A stretch of DNA of 64,000 nucleotides from Microbulbifer sp. MI-G (GCF_030440425.1 NZ_CP098023.1:3780501-3844500), one strand, 5' to 3'. Shown: positions 1-7,443, counted from the first letter of the stretch. Program-made: numbers and translations. Notes: generated by a model not told the origin, from the sequence alone.

Positions 1-334
1 GATCATGATGACAGGAACCTATCATTTGGATATTTGTCGTTACCATGTGATGCTGGCATCAGGAACTTCAATAATATTCAATCATTTTACTTTGGAATAA
101 TTTCCACCATTCTACAAGAAATCGTGTGGTTAGGTTTTGGTGTGTTGGCATCATTCGGCTGACAGACAATGGTCTACACTCAATGCACTCTCTGAACAGG
201 TTGCGGACAACTCGGATCTCGCAACGATCGGGATGCCCCGTTCAAGACGGTATTTTCTACACAAAGTCATTTATCTTTCTGTACTAAAGGCTTGACAGTC
301 GTGCACCTTCAGCACAAATATCCGGAATGATACT
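1..334. other. Gene-poor left edge
   Basis: No open frame here resembles a known protein. The stretch is AT-rich, like the multicopper oxidase gene that follows. A TTGACA hexamer lies at 292-297, but the bases around 314-320 fit a -10 box poorly, so it is only a possible promoter for the downstream gene. A gene fragment cut by the window edge cannot be excluded. Confidence 0.4.
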
Positions 335-1903
335 ATGAGCAATCGCACCAACATCTCCTTTCTCGAGCCGCTGGTAAACCCACCAGCGTATTCAATGAAC
401 AAGGATGATACCAACCTAAGCGTAGAGTTGGATGTGCAGTACGAAGAAAATAACGTTTTCAGTTTCTATAAAAAACACGATACACGGGTCTGGACACGTG
501 TGTTCTCCTCTGCGATTACCCGAGAAGCCGGCTTCACACTCACCGGGCCAACAATCGAAATCCGTCCTGGCACCCACCTCACCATTCAGACAAATAACAA
601 GTTACCGCCGGAGCAGAATCCGGTCGATTCCAACATGATTAATTTTCCCCACGAATTTAACACCTATAATCTGCATACGCATGGTCTTCACGTCTCACCG
701 GAATCCCCAGGTGATAATGTTTGCATGAAAATCCCACCGGGTGAAAGTTTTACCTATGAATACGATATACCCGCAAATCACCCACCTGGCCTTTACTGGT
801 ATCATCCACACAAACACGGTTCTGTGGCTTTACAAGTGGGGAGCGGAATGGCCGGCGCCCTAATCGTGCGCGGTGAGTTTGATGATGAACTCGAGGCTAT
901 GGGCGTAAAGGAATATGTGCTTGTATTCCAAAACATTGCCGTTGATGACGAAGGCAAAGTCGAAGATCAACATCAGGTCGCGAAGTTTCCCGATAGTGAA
1001 TACTGTATCACCGTAAACGGCCAATACTGCCCAATCATACATGTCACGGTTGGAGAACTGTTGAATCTGCGCTTAGTCAATGCAACAACCCGTTCATCTA
1101 TCGACATAGATTGTCCGTGGTTCGCGCAAATGTACATTTATGGTTATGATGGCAATCCGACGGATGATTACCGTTTACAGGATGGCGTCAGTCTGGGTCC
1201 CGCCAACCGCGCTTCTTTATTCCTCAAAATCAGTGAAGCTGCAACACCCGGAGCACACTTTTATATTTACAATAATGCCATTGAATTCCAGCAAATGCCG
1301 CACTATAAATACCACAATAACAGCCCCTTATTTGTTATTGCAATTGATCAGGGCAAGGAAATTGGTACCGCAATTTACGCACCCAGCCAACCCCCGGCAC
1401 GCTGTGTACCACCGCCCTTCCCCAAGCGTTTTAAAACTGATTTCCTCAACCCCATCACCGATGATGAAATCACCAATACGCGGAGATTGACCTTACAGGC
1501 CAACACCTTAGATGACCCGGAAAAGTATTTTCGCGGCTTGAACGTCAGCATTGATCACGCACCATTTGCTGGTTGTAGCGTGGTTAATCACTATGTGGAA
1601 CTGGATGCAGTGGAAGAGTGGACGCTGGTGAATGAGAGTGAATTTCCTCATCCCATACACATTCATGTTAATCCATATTATGTGATTGAGGTGGTAGGCG
1701 AAGACCCCATGCATCATACTCTGAAGCTGCCGTTTTGGTGTGATACTTTTCAGGTGCCGCCGCACGGGCATGTAAAATTCCGCACACGATTTAAGGATTT
1801 TACCGGAAAATATCCCTTGCATTGCCATCTGCTCTATCACGAAGATGGTGGCATGATGCAACATGTAAGAGTAGTGAAAGATCTTTCTGAATTCAAAAAC
1901 TGA
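335..1903 (+). CDS. Multicopper oxidase family protein
   Basis: The 522-residue protein carries all four copper-ligand clusters of multicopper oxidases: HTHGLH (about 114-119), YHPHKHG (about 156-162), HPIHIH (about 439-444) and HCHLLYHEDGGMM (about 496-508). The last one supplies the His-Cys-His of the trinuclear/T1 link, and a Met sits at the axial T1 position. The family couples one-electron oxidation of a phenol, metal ion or similar donor to reduction of O2 to water; the substrate cannot be read from the sequence. No signal peptide or Tat motif is visible at the N-terminus, unlike CueO-type enzymes, so it may be cytoplasmic or leave by another route. The ATG at 335 has GGAA about 8 bases upstream. 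It stands alone, in AT-rich sequence next to IS debris, which suggests horizontal acquisition. Assignment to the family is firm; the physiological role is unknown. Confidence 0.9.
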   Translation: MSNRTNISFLEPLVNPPAYSMNKDDTNLSVELDVQYEENNVFSFYKKHDTRVWTRVFSSAITREAGFTLTGPTIEIRPGTHLTIQTNNKLPPEQNPVDSNMINFPHEFNTYNLHTHGLHVSPESPGDNVCMKIPPGESFTYEYDIPANHPPGLYWYHPHKHGSVALQVGSGMAGALIVRGEFDDELEAMGVKEYVLVFQNIAVDDEGKVEDQHQVAKFPDSEYCITVNGQYCPIIHVTVGELLNLRLVNATTRSSIDIDCPWFAQMYIYGYDGNPTDDYRLQDGVSLGPANRASLFLKISEAATPGAHFYIYNNAIEFQQMPHYKYHNNSPLFVIAIDQGKEIGTAIYAPSQPPARCVPPPFPKRFKTDFLNPITDDEITNTRRLTLQANTLDDPEKYFRGLNVSIDHAPFAGCSVVNHYVELDAVEEWTLVNESEFPHPIHIHVNPYYVIEVVGEDPMHHTLKLPFWCDTFQVPPHGHVKFRTRFKDFTGKYPLHCHLLYHEDGGMMQHVRVVKDLSEFKN

Positions 1904-1979
1904 AGAATTCAATAAGCAGAGAGAGAAGAAAATCGAAGACCCCGCGAGCCGAAAATATGACACTGCCCTACTATCCGCT

Positions 1980-2195
1980 ATGTCCATAGCTGAGTATTTT
2001 TAGAAACGTTTTCTCTTTTTCAATGATCGTGGCATTGTGGGAATTTTGGCACTTCAATTTCTTCTGGTCAATTTTTTGAATGCGCCTTCCCTGACTCAGG
2101 ACCTGTTACTGGCAGGTGCATTAAGCATTATTCGGAGCCTGCTCTACCAAATTTATAAGAGTACCCGCTCTATCGTGATGGCTTCGCTTAGTTAA
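1980..2195 (+). pseudogene. Possible decayed small membrane-protein ORF with in-frame TAG
   Basis: Starting at ATG 1980, the frame reads MSIAEYF, meets a TAG at 2001-2003, then stays open for about 63 codons to a TAA at 2193-2195. The part after the TAG is strongly hydrophobic in its first half (ILALQFLLVNFL, then LLLAGALSII) and ends in a basic tail, as a small membrane protein would. The frame is also open upstream of the ATG, back to 1878. I recognise no family. It may be a gene killed by a nonsense mutation, a fragment of a larger membrane protein, or chance in AT-rich DNA. Confidence 0.25.
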
Positions 2196-2273
2196 AGCTC
2201 AGATGTAATATTTTCTGAGGTTAATCTTATGTATTACCCGAACAGTGGCACGGTCCTCACGAACCCGAATGCA

Positions 2274-2980
2274 GTAAGGGTAAATATCGACGTGGTTGCT
2301 GGAAAGGCACTCCTGGTATCTACATCCACGGACGGGACCGGTACTGGCAGATTGAGAATACCAAAACCGGTATCGGCAAATGGATGAGGGCGATCCGCGG
2401 GCGCAACGTGAAGAGCGTGGTCATGGAAACCGCTGGTTGCTATAAGAGATTGCCTTATCGGCTGCTGGTGAAGGCAGGCTGGCCCGCCGGGCGGTGAGTC
2501 CAGGCAATGCCCGCCATTATGCAGGTGGCCGCAGGGCAGCTCGCTAAAACGCACAAGGCAGATGCCCAAATGATTGCGACCTTCGCAGCTGTCATGGGGC
2601 CTGATGTATTGCCACTTGAATCAAACATACAACGGTAAATCAACGGCTCAAAGGTTAACTGGAAAGACATCGCCAAATTATGGGCAGGAGACTGCAAACG
2701 AGGAATTGTGGCATACAAAGAGAGAGCAGCTGGAAACGGTTCCAGGCTTTGACCGGTTACTGACCACCACATTGGTCTCAGTACTTGCGGAACTGGGAAA
2801 CCTCAACCCTAAAGAGATAGCTGCCCTGGTCGGAGCTGCACCTTCCAACCTCGACAGTGGGGCCTTGAGGGGTAAGCGCCGAATCCAGGGAGGCCGCGCA
2901 CAAGACAGGACCATCCTGTATAGGAGGATACGCTCGGCAACAATTCAGGGTTATTTACCCCCTTATGTAAAGCGTGCTTG
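2274..2980 (+). pseudogene. IS110-family transposase remnant
   Basis: Pieces of an IS110/IS1111-type transposase can be followed in shifting frames. There is an N-terminal DEDD-like start (VRVNIDV near 2275), then GIGKWMRAIRGRNVKSVVME with an AGCYKRLPYRLLVKAGWP segment (2360-2490), and a recognisable LAKTHKADA block near 2540-2565. Beyond about 2720 comes the Tnp_20-like C-terminus, including TVPGFDRLLTTTL and EIAALVGAAPSNLDSGALRG. Several stops and frame changes interrupt it, and the C-terminus ends in unrelated residues, so it cannot be functional. It marks a past insertion; I did not see convincing element ends. Confidence 0.8.
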
Positions 2981-3007
2981 ACAAGGCAGCCAAAGCCCGG
3001 CTACCAT
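2978..3007 (+). promoter_or_regulatory. Predicted sigma-70 promoter of the membrane protein/XRE pair
   Basis: A consensus -35 TTGACA (2978-2983) is followed after 18 bases by TACCAT (3002-3007), a 4/6 match to the -10 box. The start of transcription would fall inside the palindrome at 3011-3028. Confidence 0.5.
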
Positions 3008-3010
3008 AGG

Positions 3011-3028
3011 TGTAAAGTCTACTTTACA
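3011..3028. promoter_or_regulatory. Perfect palindromic operator candidate
   Basis: The sequence tgtaaagtctactttaca is an 8-bp perfect inverted repeat around a 2-base centre. It lies just after the predicted -10 box and 14 bases before the ATG at 3043. This is the size and place expected for an operator bound by a dimeric HTH protein. The XRE-type regulator encoded by the second gene of the same transcript is the obvious candidate for autorepression, which is inference. Confidence 0.6.
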
Positions 3029-3042
3029 TCCAGGAGTCCTTT

Positions 3043-3420
3043 ATGCTGAACACAAAACAGTACCTAATTGAGTTTGGGCTTAGTATGGTTTTATACATTA
3101 TCGCCATATTCTTCAGTATTTCTTTTCTTGTGAACAATCCCCATACTCCCTGGAAAGTTTGGATATCGCTATTGCCAATACTACCTGCAATATTGGCTAC
3201 TATCGCTGTCATTAGAGCTCTTAAAAGGCTTGATGAATTACAACAACGAATACAGATGATGAGCTTCGCGATCAGTTTTGCCATCGTCGGCCTCATTACC
3301 TTTAGCTATGGATTTCTTGAAAATGCAGGGTATCCGCATATACCGTATGTATGGATATTCCCATTTATGATTGCTACATGGGGTATCTCTACTCCAATTG
3401 TAGCGAGTGTGTATAAGTGA
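3043..3420 (+). CDS. Small integral membrane protein
   Basis: The product has 125 residues with four predicted membrane helices, at roughly residues 9-31, 42-60, 74-92 and 98-120. A charged loop (ALKRLDELQQRIQ) lies between helices two and three. The ATG has CAGGAG about 8 bases upstream. It is translationally coupled to a 63-residue HTH regulator whose GTG overlaps this gene's TGA (GTGA). Pairs of a four-helix membrane protein with a tiny XRE regulator are common in bacteria and are often autoregulated, but their cellular role is generally unknown. I do not recognise a specific function. Confidence 0.8.
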   Translation: MLNTKQYLIEFGLSMVLYIIAIFFSISFLVNNPHTPWKVWISLLPILPAILATIAVIRALKRLDELQQRIQMMSFAISFAIVGLITFSYGFLENAGYPHIPYVWIFPFMIATWGISTPIVASVYK

Positions 3421-3608
3421 AAAATAAATTACGGGAACTGAGGTCAAAAAGCTCCATTTCACAAGCAGACATGGGGAAAATTTTAAATGTCTCGCGGCAA
3501 ACAATTAACTCTATTGAAAATGGGAAGTATGATCCTAGCCTGCCTTTGGCTTTTAAGATAGCTGAACACTTTAATCTGAAAATTGAAGACATTTTTGTCC
3601 CCAATTGA
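3417..3608 (+). CDS. XRE-family HTH transcriptional regulator (63 aa)
   Basis: Nearly the whole protein is one Cro/CI-type helix-turn-helix: KLRELRSKSSISQADMGKIL then NVSRQTINSIENGKYDPS, ending in IEDIFVPN. This is the compact YozG/YvaO-like form that ends right after the DNA-binding fold. It starts at a GTG overlapping the stop of the membrane protein gene by four bases, so both are on one transcript. The palindrome at 3011-3028 is the likely binding site. The paired membrane protein may control its activity, but nothing in the sequence proves this. Confidence 0.88.
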   Translation: MKNKLRELRSKSSISQADMGKILNVSRQTINSIENGKYDPSLPLAFKIAEHFNLKIEDIFVPN

Positions 3609-3703
3609 GTGCTAACACCCAGCTTGGGGCGGACCTGGAGCTGAGCAGCAGCGGAAAGGCCGTCCCAATCCTGAATAGACGACAACAACCGTTTGTTAAA
3701 AGT

Positions 3704-3863
3704 TTACGCAGACCAAAAACCAACAATATGGTACTTACCGGATTGGTGAGTTTTTATACGCACACCGAGATCTTTGAAACCCGGGCAAGATACGTAAGCA
3801 TGGTTTGTGGCATTACCGTCACCAACAGGTGATTTTGCATCACCAGACAAGATGCAAATAGCA
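3704..3863 (-). pseudogene. C-terminal part of a small secreted-protein gene cut by the IS3 element
   Basis: Read on the minus strand, this piece continues the reading frame that starts at 5360 and breaks at the IS3 element. It encodes 52 residues (AICILSGDAK... ending HIVGFWSA) before TAA. With the element and one copy of the 3-bp target duplication removed, the join makes codon 63 (TGT, Cys) and the frame runs on without a stop to a 115-residue protein. As it stands this part has no start of its own; a chimeric frame runs into it from the IS left end. Confidence 0.7.
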
Positions 3864-3866
3864 CAC

Positions 3867-3892
3867 TGAATCACCCCGGGTTTCTCGGAGGC
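3867..3892 (+). repeat. IS3 left terminal inverted repeat
   Basis: The 26 bases beginning tgaatcaccccgggtttc match the reverse complement of 5147-5172 at 24 of 26 positions. The 3-bp target duplication cac lies just outside at 3864-3866. Confidence 0.9.
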
Positions 3893-3916
3893 TAACTTTC
3901 TTGAGAGAATTAGCCA

Positions 3917-4237
3917 ATGAGCAAACGACCTGGATACTCCCCCGAAGTACGGGAACGCGCAGTTCGCATGGTGTTGACCGGCGAGCACGAGCACCAATCA
4001 CGCTGGGCAGCGATCACATCTATCGCTTCCAAGATCGGCTGCACACCCGAGACCCTACGATCATGGGTCAACAAGATGGAAGTCGACAATGGTACTAAAC
4101 CCGGCACCACCAGCAGCGACGCAGCCCGCCTCAAAGAGCTGGAGCGCGAAGTCCGTGAGCTGAAGCGCGCTAACGAGATCTTGCGCAAGGCTGCCGCTTT
4201 TTTCGCCCAGGCGGAGCTCGACCGCAAACCGAAGTAA
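3917..4237 (+). CDS. IS3-family transposase OrfA
   Basis: The 106-residue protein has an N-terminal helix-turn-helix of the transposase_8/HTH_38 kind ([14 protein letters not shown]; later [16 protein letters not shown]). A coiled-coil leucine-zipper stretch near residues 70-90 ([19 protein letters not shown]) ends in the RKAAAFFA motif typical of this family. OrfA binds the element ends and regulates transposition. Its stop TAA overlaps the ATG of orfB by one base. Ribosomal −1 slippage just before the end would make the OrfAB fusion, which is the active transposase. Confidence 0.93.
   Translation: MSKRPGYSPEVRERAVRMVLTGEHEHQSRWAAITSIASKIGCTPETLRSWVNKMEVDNGTKPGTTSSDAARLKELEREVRELKRANEILRKAAAFFAQAELDRKPK
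4198..4204 (+). other. Programmed −1 frameshift site TTTTTTC
   Basis: The heptamer T TTT TTC is in register in orfA (codons GCT-TTT-TTC). Sliding back one base puts the ribosome into a frame open through to the orfB ATG at 4237 and onward. This is the place and type of slippery site used by many IS3-family elements to make OrfAB. No slippage data exist here, so function is inferred. Confidence 0.7.
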
Positions 4238-5133
4238 TGGTGGCATTCATTGACCAGGAACGTGAGGCGCACGGTGTCGAGTCAATCTGTGAGGTTCTGC
4301 CGATTGCACCGTCGACCTTTTACCGCTGCAAGCATCTACAGGCCAATCCAGAGCAACGCTGTGCGCGCGCTCAACGTGACGATGAGCTGAAGCCTGAGAT
4401 CCAGCGGATCTACGAAGAAAACCACCGCGTCTATGGTGCACGCAAGGTCTGGAAGCAGCTTAACCGTGAAGACGTAAAGGTCGCCCGCTGCACAGTTGAA
4501 CGGCTGATGAAGGTACTGCAATTGGAAGGTGTTCGAAGAGGCAAACGTTGCGTTACGACTATCCCGGATGAGCTGGTCGATAAGCCGCTGGATCTGGTGA
4601 ATCGCGAGTTTACGGCAGAGCGCCCCAACCAGCTTTGGGTGGCCGACATAACCTATGTCGCAACTTGGTCTGGTTTTGTTTATGTCGCATTCGTTGTCGA
4701 CGTATTCTCCCGCCACATTGTTGGCTGGCGCGTATTAAAGAGCCTTCAAACCGACATTGTGCTTGATGCTCTGGAGCAGGCACTCTGGGCGCGAGGTAAG
4801 CCCCGTGGCGTTACCCATCACAGTGATCGAGGTAGTCAGTACCTGTCAATTCGATATACCGAGCGGCTTAGTGAGGCGGGTTTTCAGGCGTCAGTCGGCA
4901 GTGTCGGCGACTCCTACGACAACGCACTGGCAGAAACCATCAACGGTTTATTCAAGGCGGAGGTCATCCACAGGGCAGGTCCCTGGAAAGGGCTGGATGA
5001 GGTTGAACATGCAACCTTGACCTGGGTCGACTGGTTTAACCATCGCCGTATTCTTGGGCCAATTGGCGATATGCCTCCAGCTGAATACGAAAACCTGTAT
5101 TATCAACAAACCGAGTCTGCCCAAGCGGCATGA
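4237..5133 (+). CDS. IS3-family transposase OrfB (DDE integrase core)
   Basis: The 298-residue protein has an HTH_21-like N-terminal part (EENHRVYGARKVWKQL, residues about 60-75) and an rve integrase core. The catalytic acidic residues are placed as expected: D in WVADITYV, D in HHSDRGSQY and E in DNALAETINGLFK. The C-terminus (WFNHRRILGPIGDMPPAEYE) is also typical. It is the catalytic half of the transposase and is probably made mainly as an OrfAB fusion by frameshifting at 4198-4204. Length and motifs are complete, with no sign of decay. Confidence 0.95.
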   Translation: MVAFIDQEREAHGVESICEVLPIAPSTFYRCKHLQANPEQRCARAQRDDELKPEIQRIYEENHRVYGARKVWKQLNREDVKVARCTVERLMKVLQLEGVRRGKRCVTTIPDELVDKPLDLVNREFTAERPNQLWVADITYVATWSGFVYVAFVVDVFSRHIVGWRVLKSLQTDIVLDALEQALWARGKPRGVTHHSDRGSQYLSIRYTERLSEAGFQASVGSVGDSYDNALAETINGLFKAEVIHRAGPWKGLDEVEHATLTWVDWFNHRRILGPIGDMPPAEYENLYYQQTESAQAA

Positions 5134-5146
5134 CTCAAATCAAATT

Positions 5147-5172
5147 GCCTCCGACAAACTCGGGGTGATTCA
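5147..5172 (-). repeat. IS3 right terminal inverted repeat
   Basis: This is the reverse-complement partner of 3867-3892 with two mismatches. It is followed by the second copy of the target duplication, cac, at 5173-5175. Confidence 0.9.
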
Positions 5173-5360
5173 CACAAAGAGTAAACACTTCGACACTCTG
5201 AAAATTGAGATTCTGTGCTGCTGCCGACATGCACAAAACTGCTGGTTTCACCTGTCTCCAGCAAGGAACGCAAAGCACTTTCTATTGCCAGGTCCGCTGA
5301 GGCACCAAGAAACTTCAAAAACAATAGTAATATTACGAGGTTTTTCATGACTTTTGACAT
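5173..5360 (-). pseudogene. N-terminal part of a small secreted-protein gene cut by the IS3 element
   Basis: The frame starts at ATG 5360 (second ATG at 5348) with MKNLVILLLFLKFLGASA, a clear signal-peptide-like hydrophobic stretch. It continues through LAIESALRSLLETGETSSFV to SVYSL, where the IS3 right end begins. Joined to 3863-3704 it gives a 115-residue protein with four Cys in its mature part. I do not recognise the family. No clear ribosome-binding site precedes either ATG. The insertion very probably inactivates the gene. Confidence 0.65.
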
Positions 5361-5777
5361 TTATATATTGATTATCATGACCAGTATCCCAAAGCCACCA
5401 GCGTATTTTACTCCCTGTAATGATTGATTTTCAGAAAGATTCGGCCTCCAGTGCAAAAATAACGGTCACGACGATCCAATTTCCAGTGCGTATCTGTTCA
5501 CTTTGCCTATAAAACTGCACCAGAATCCAGACAGGCATTTCGCCATAGCCCCCTCTCGTCCGCAAACGCACTTTCCTGTGCAGCCACGGCAGCGCTGCCT
5601 GCAACGATCGTGCCTTGCGTGCCTATGGCGGACCGGGGCAGAGCATAAAAGCACTGGCCTGCCGTATTGGTTGCGCTTACCTCCCCCGCCGTGACAGCAC
5701 AGGCAGGTAAGCGCTGGCGGTGCTGCTTATGGCTGCACCGGCTTTCGAGGCGCTCGCTCTGACCCTCAGGGCTCCGT
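5361..5777. other. Intergenic stretch without a recognisable gene
   Basis: A minus-strand open frame (5507-5878) overlaps the CsrA-like gene in another frame and has no family resemblance, low-complexity composition and no good ribosome-binding site, so I do not call it. The two short plus-strand frames also look random. I see no convincing terminator directly after the CsrA-like stop. Confidence 0.4.
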
Positions 5778-6035
5778 TTATTTATCGGGTCGCGGCTTGA
5801 ATGGTCTGATAATGGCTGGGGGCTTTTCGATTGACCCCTCCTCCGGCGCACGGGCTTCGTCCAGCGCCCAGGTCTCATCCAACCATTGCAGGAGACACAC
5901 GGCGCGCATCACCCGGTTGCCACTGCCGGGCGCAATATGCAGGTCTACGGCGTTCTCTTTGATGGCGACCAGCGTGAAGGTAAAATAATCCCCCAGTTCC
6001 ACTGGCTGAAACAATCGACAGGGTAATATAGGCAT
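5778..6035 (-). CDS. Divergent CsrA/RsmA-like protein with C-terminal extension
   Basis: Starting at ATG 6035, which has a strong AAGGAG nine bases upstream (ctcaaggagcctataaaa), the gene encodes 85 residues. A gapless by-eye alignment to E. coli CsrA matches M1, I3, L4, R7, G15, D16, T19, T21, K26, N28, V30, V42 and R44. L4, R7 and R44 lie in the two RNA-binding faces of CsrA, and R44 is critical for binding. The typical GxNAPK turn is replaced (IAPGSGN) and the HREE helix start becomes VMRAV. A ~30-residue Pro- and charge-rich tail (EEGSIEKPPAIIRPFKPRPD) follows beyond the usual 61-67 residues. CsrA dimers bind GGA motifs in mRNA leaders and control translation and decay. Whether this paralogue binds RNA, or forms dimers, is unknown. 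A longer frame back to 6320 exists, but its upstream part looks non-coding. Confidence 0.6.
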   Translation of the reverse strand: MPILPCRLFQPVELGDYFTFTLVAIKENAVDLHIAPGSGNRVMRAVCLLQWLDETWALDEARAPEEGSIEKPPAIIRPFKPRPDK

Positions 6036-6857
6036 TTTTATAGGCTCCTTGAGTCGCCTGTGACGGAAAGGTGCCGAAAAAGTACAGCGCTTTGTGCGGT
6101 TTCTCTCGCCGCAGGCGTGATCCTTGTGGGAAAAAAGTAAAGGGAAATTTGTAGGTTGGGTACGCAACCAGAAAGGCGGTGCGCGGCTGAAGTAAAAGAC
6201 CACACCAATCATCACGCAACGCCACAGCACACTCCGCCGCCGGGGGCCGGAGTGACTCGGAAAATGCGCCTTCAGGGAGACCTTTATTGAAGACGAACGA
6301 GTGTATGGCGTATCATTCAAGACAGCCTCGCTAGATAGGTTATTTATCTATTGGGGTTAGCCATTCCTCGGTGCTCGTAACACCGGGGGGTGGCGTTTTT
6401 CTATCATTTACGCGGTCATGATGCGGTCCTTCTTTGTTCGTTTATTTGTGTATGGATTACCCGCGAGCGCTGCCGTTATGGGGCATCTCGCGGGGGTAAG
6501 TAATGATCGTTGCGATATGGTTTATCTGTTTATTTTATTATTCTTTTCTTGTGCCGCTGAGGTCTTGCGCCATTGAGACAGCTGGGCGCCAGGGTAACAG
6601 GTCTACGGTATGCGCTTTTTGCAGGGAATTCAATCGAGTTGAAGCTTTAGGCGACAATAAAACCCGTTTTTCCACCGACTGGCGAAACCATTTTACCTTC
6701 TTTCCCTGATGACAGCGGTTGTCACCGTTTACGCACTAACCCCCGCAGCGGGGAGACTTGCCTCGGGTGTGGATTGCACAAACTGCAACCAAAGTAAGCG
6801 GCCCCGTCAGTACGAAGGGCTGGCGCATTGTGCCTGCGATTGGTAAGGGGAATGACC
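6036..6857. other. Long stretch with no firm gene
   Basis: Upstream of the CsrA-like gene there is an unconvincing extension of its own frame to 6320. Further right, a plus-strand frame (6503-6709, 68 residues, hydrophobic start) has a GGGGG before its ATG, but I recognise no family and do not call it. A short hairpin (cctcggtg / caccgggg, about 6366-6388) lies before a T-run at 6397-6401 and might end plus-strand transcription. The density of broken genes on both sides suggests decayed sequence. Confidence 0.35.
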
Positions 6858-7345
6858 CTAGACCACCTTGGCCATGAAATGCATATCCGCGTACTCACCA
6901 TCCCTAAATCCGTATTGCTATGCGGTTCCCGCTATTTTGAAACCCTTTTTTGTATAGCGCTATCGCTTGCTGGTTGTCGGTATACAGCACCCGTTCTACA
7001 CAACGAACCCCAACCAGTTTCACGCAAGGTTGCGCATAGCCCCCAACAATTTTGAGCCAATCCCACACGATTGATGCTCTTCGCTGACCGCCATGCTCCT
7101 ATTTGAAAGCTGTTTTCGCCTTGGATTTGAAAACACTTCCATGCCAATCTGCCCTGCGACCTCTCCTCCATTGACAGCTACCAAGCCAAAGAAGTTTTGC
7201 GGAAGATCCCCAAGCCGCTTTTGCCATGGCGCCATTGCTGGATAGGGAAGCTGTAGTGCGCCCGCACAGCATGAAGGCTGTGGGTCAATATCCCTGATTT
7301 TTGCAATGTCCTCTTTGTTACTCTGCCGAATTTCTCTGTGCAGGG
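6858..7345 (-). pseudogene. GNAT-family N-acetyltransferase, frameshifted
   Basis: Read on the minus strand, pieces of an acetyltransferase follow one another in changing frames. There is an N-terminal EIRQSNKEDIAKIRDID, then LQLPYPAMAPWQKRLG, the core FGLVAVNGGEVAGQIGMEVF and the acetyl-CoA-binding turn EEHQSCGIGSKLLGAM near 7050. After a frame change come VLYTDNQQAIALYKKGF and YGFRDGEYADMHFMAKVV to TAG at 6858. The order fits a YhhY-like acetyltransferase of about 165 residues. At least two frameshifts and the lack of a clear start make it non-functional as read. A cluster of sequencing errors is less likely, because other decayed genes lie nearby. Confidence 0.75.
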
Positions 7346-7414
7346 TCTTGAAAGGCCATTACCGGGCATCCCTACCCTGACACCCCGATTCATAGGGCGG
7401 CAGCGAAAGACCAG

Positions 7415-7443
7415 TTGCTGTTACTGGCAATGCCAGTTAGGAT
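7415..7443 (+). promoter_or_regulatory. Predicted promoter of the zinc-uptake module
   Basis: TTGCTG (7415-7420) and TAGGAT (7438-7443) are separated by 17 bases. The Zur-like box begins three bases downstream, over the expected start of transcription. Confidence 0.45.

Larger units (their letters stand above)
3867..5172 (+). mobile_element. Complete IS3-family insertion sequence (1306 bp)
   Basis: The element has imperfect 26-bp terminal inverted repeats beginning TGAATCACCCCG (3867-3892 and 5147-5172, two mismatches). It has two overlapping transposase frames with a −1 slippery site and a direct 3-bp target repeat, cac (3864-3866 and 5173-5175). These are the standard parts of an IS3 element. 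Both frames are intact, so it may still be active. It lies inside a small secreted-protein gene on the opposite strand. Confidence 0.93.

Noticed and set aside
1508..1987. 159-residue minus-strand frame across the oxidase 3' end
   Set aside because: It is the antisense shadow of the multicopper oxidase gene.
3609..3697. Possible integron attC-like site after the XRE gene (tgctaac ... ttggggcgg / ccgtcccaa ... gttaaaa)
   Set aside because: The inner arms are nearly complementary, but the outer core sites are not (tgctaac does not pair with gttaaaa), so the diagnostic attC structure is missing.
5507..5878. 123-residue minus-strand frame
   Set aside because: It overlaps the CsrA-like gene in another frame, has low-complexity composition and no ribosome-binding site.
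6036..6320. N-terminal extension of the CsrA-like gene (180-residue frame)
   Set aside because: The strong AAGGAG lies directly before the ATG at 6035, the CsrA match starts exactly there, and the extra part has no family resemblance.
6503..6709. 68-residue plus-strand frame with a hydrophobic start
   Set aside because: There is no family resemblance and only a GGGGG ahead; the region is full of decayed sequence, so chance is likely.
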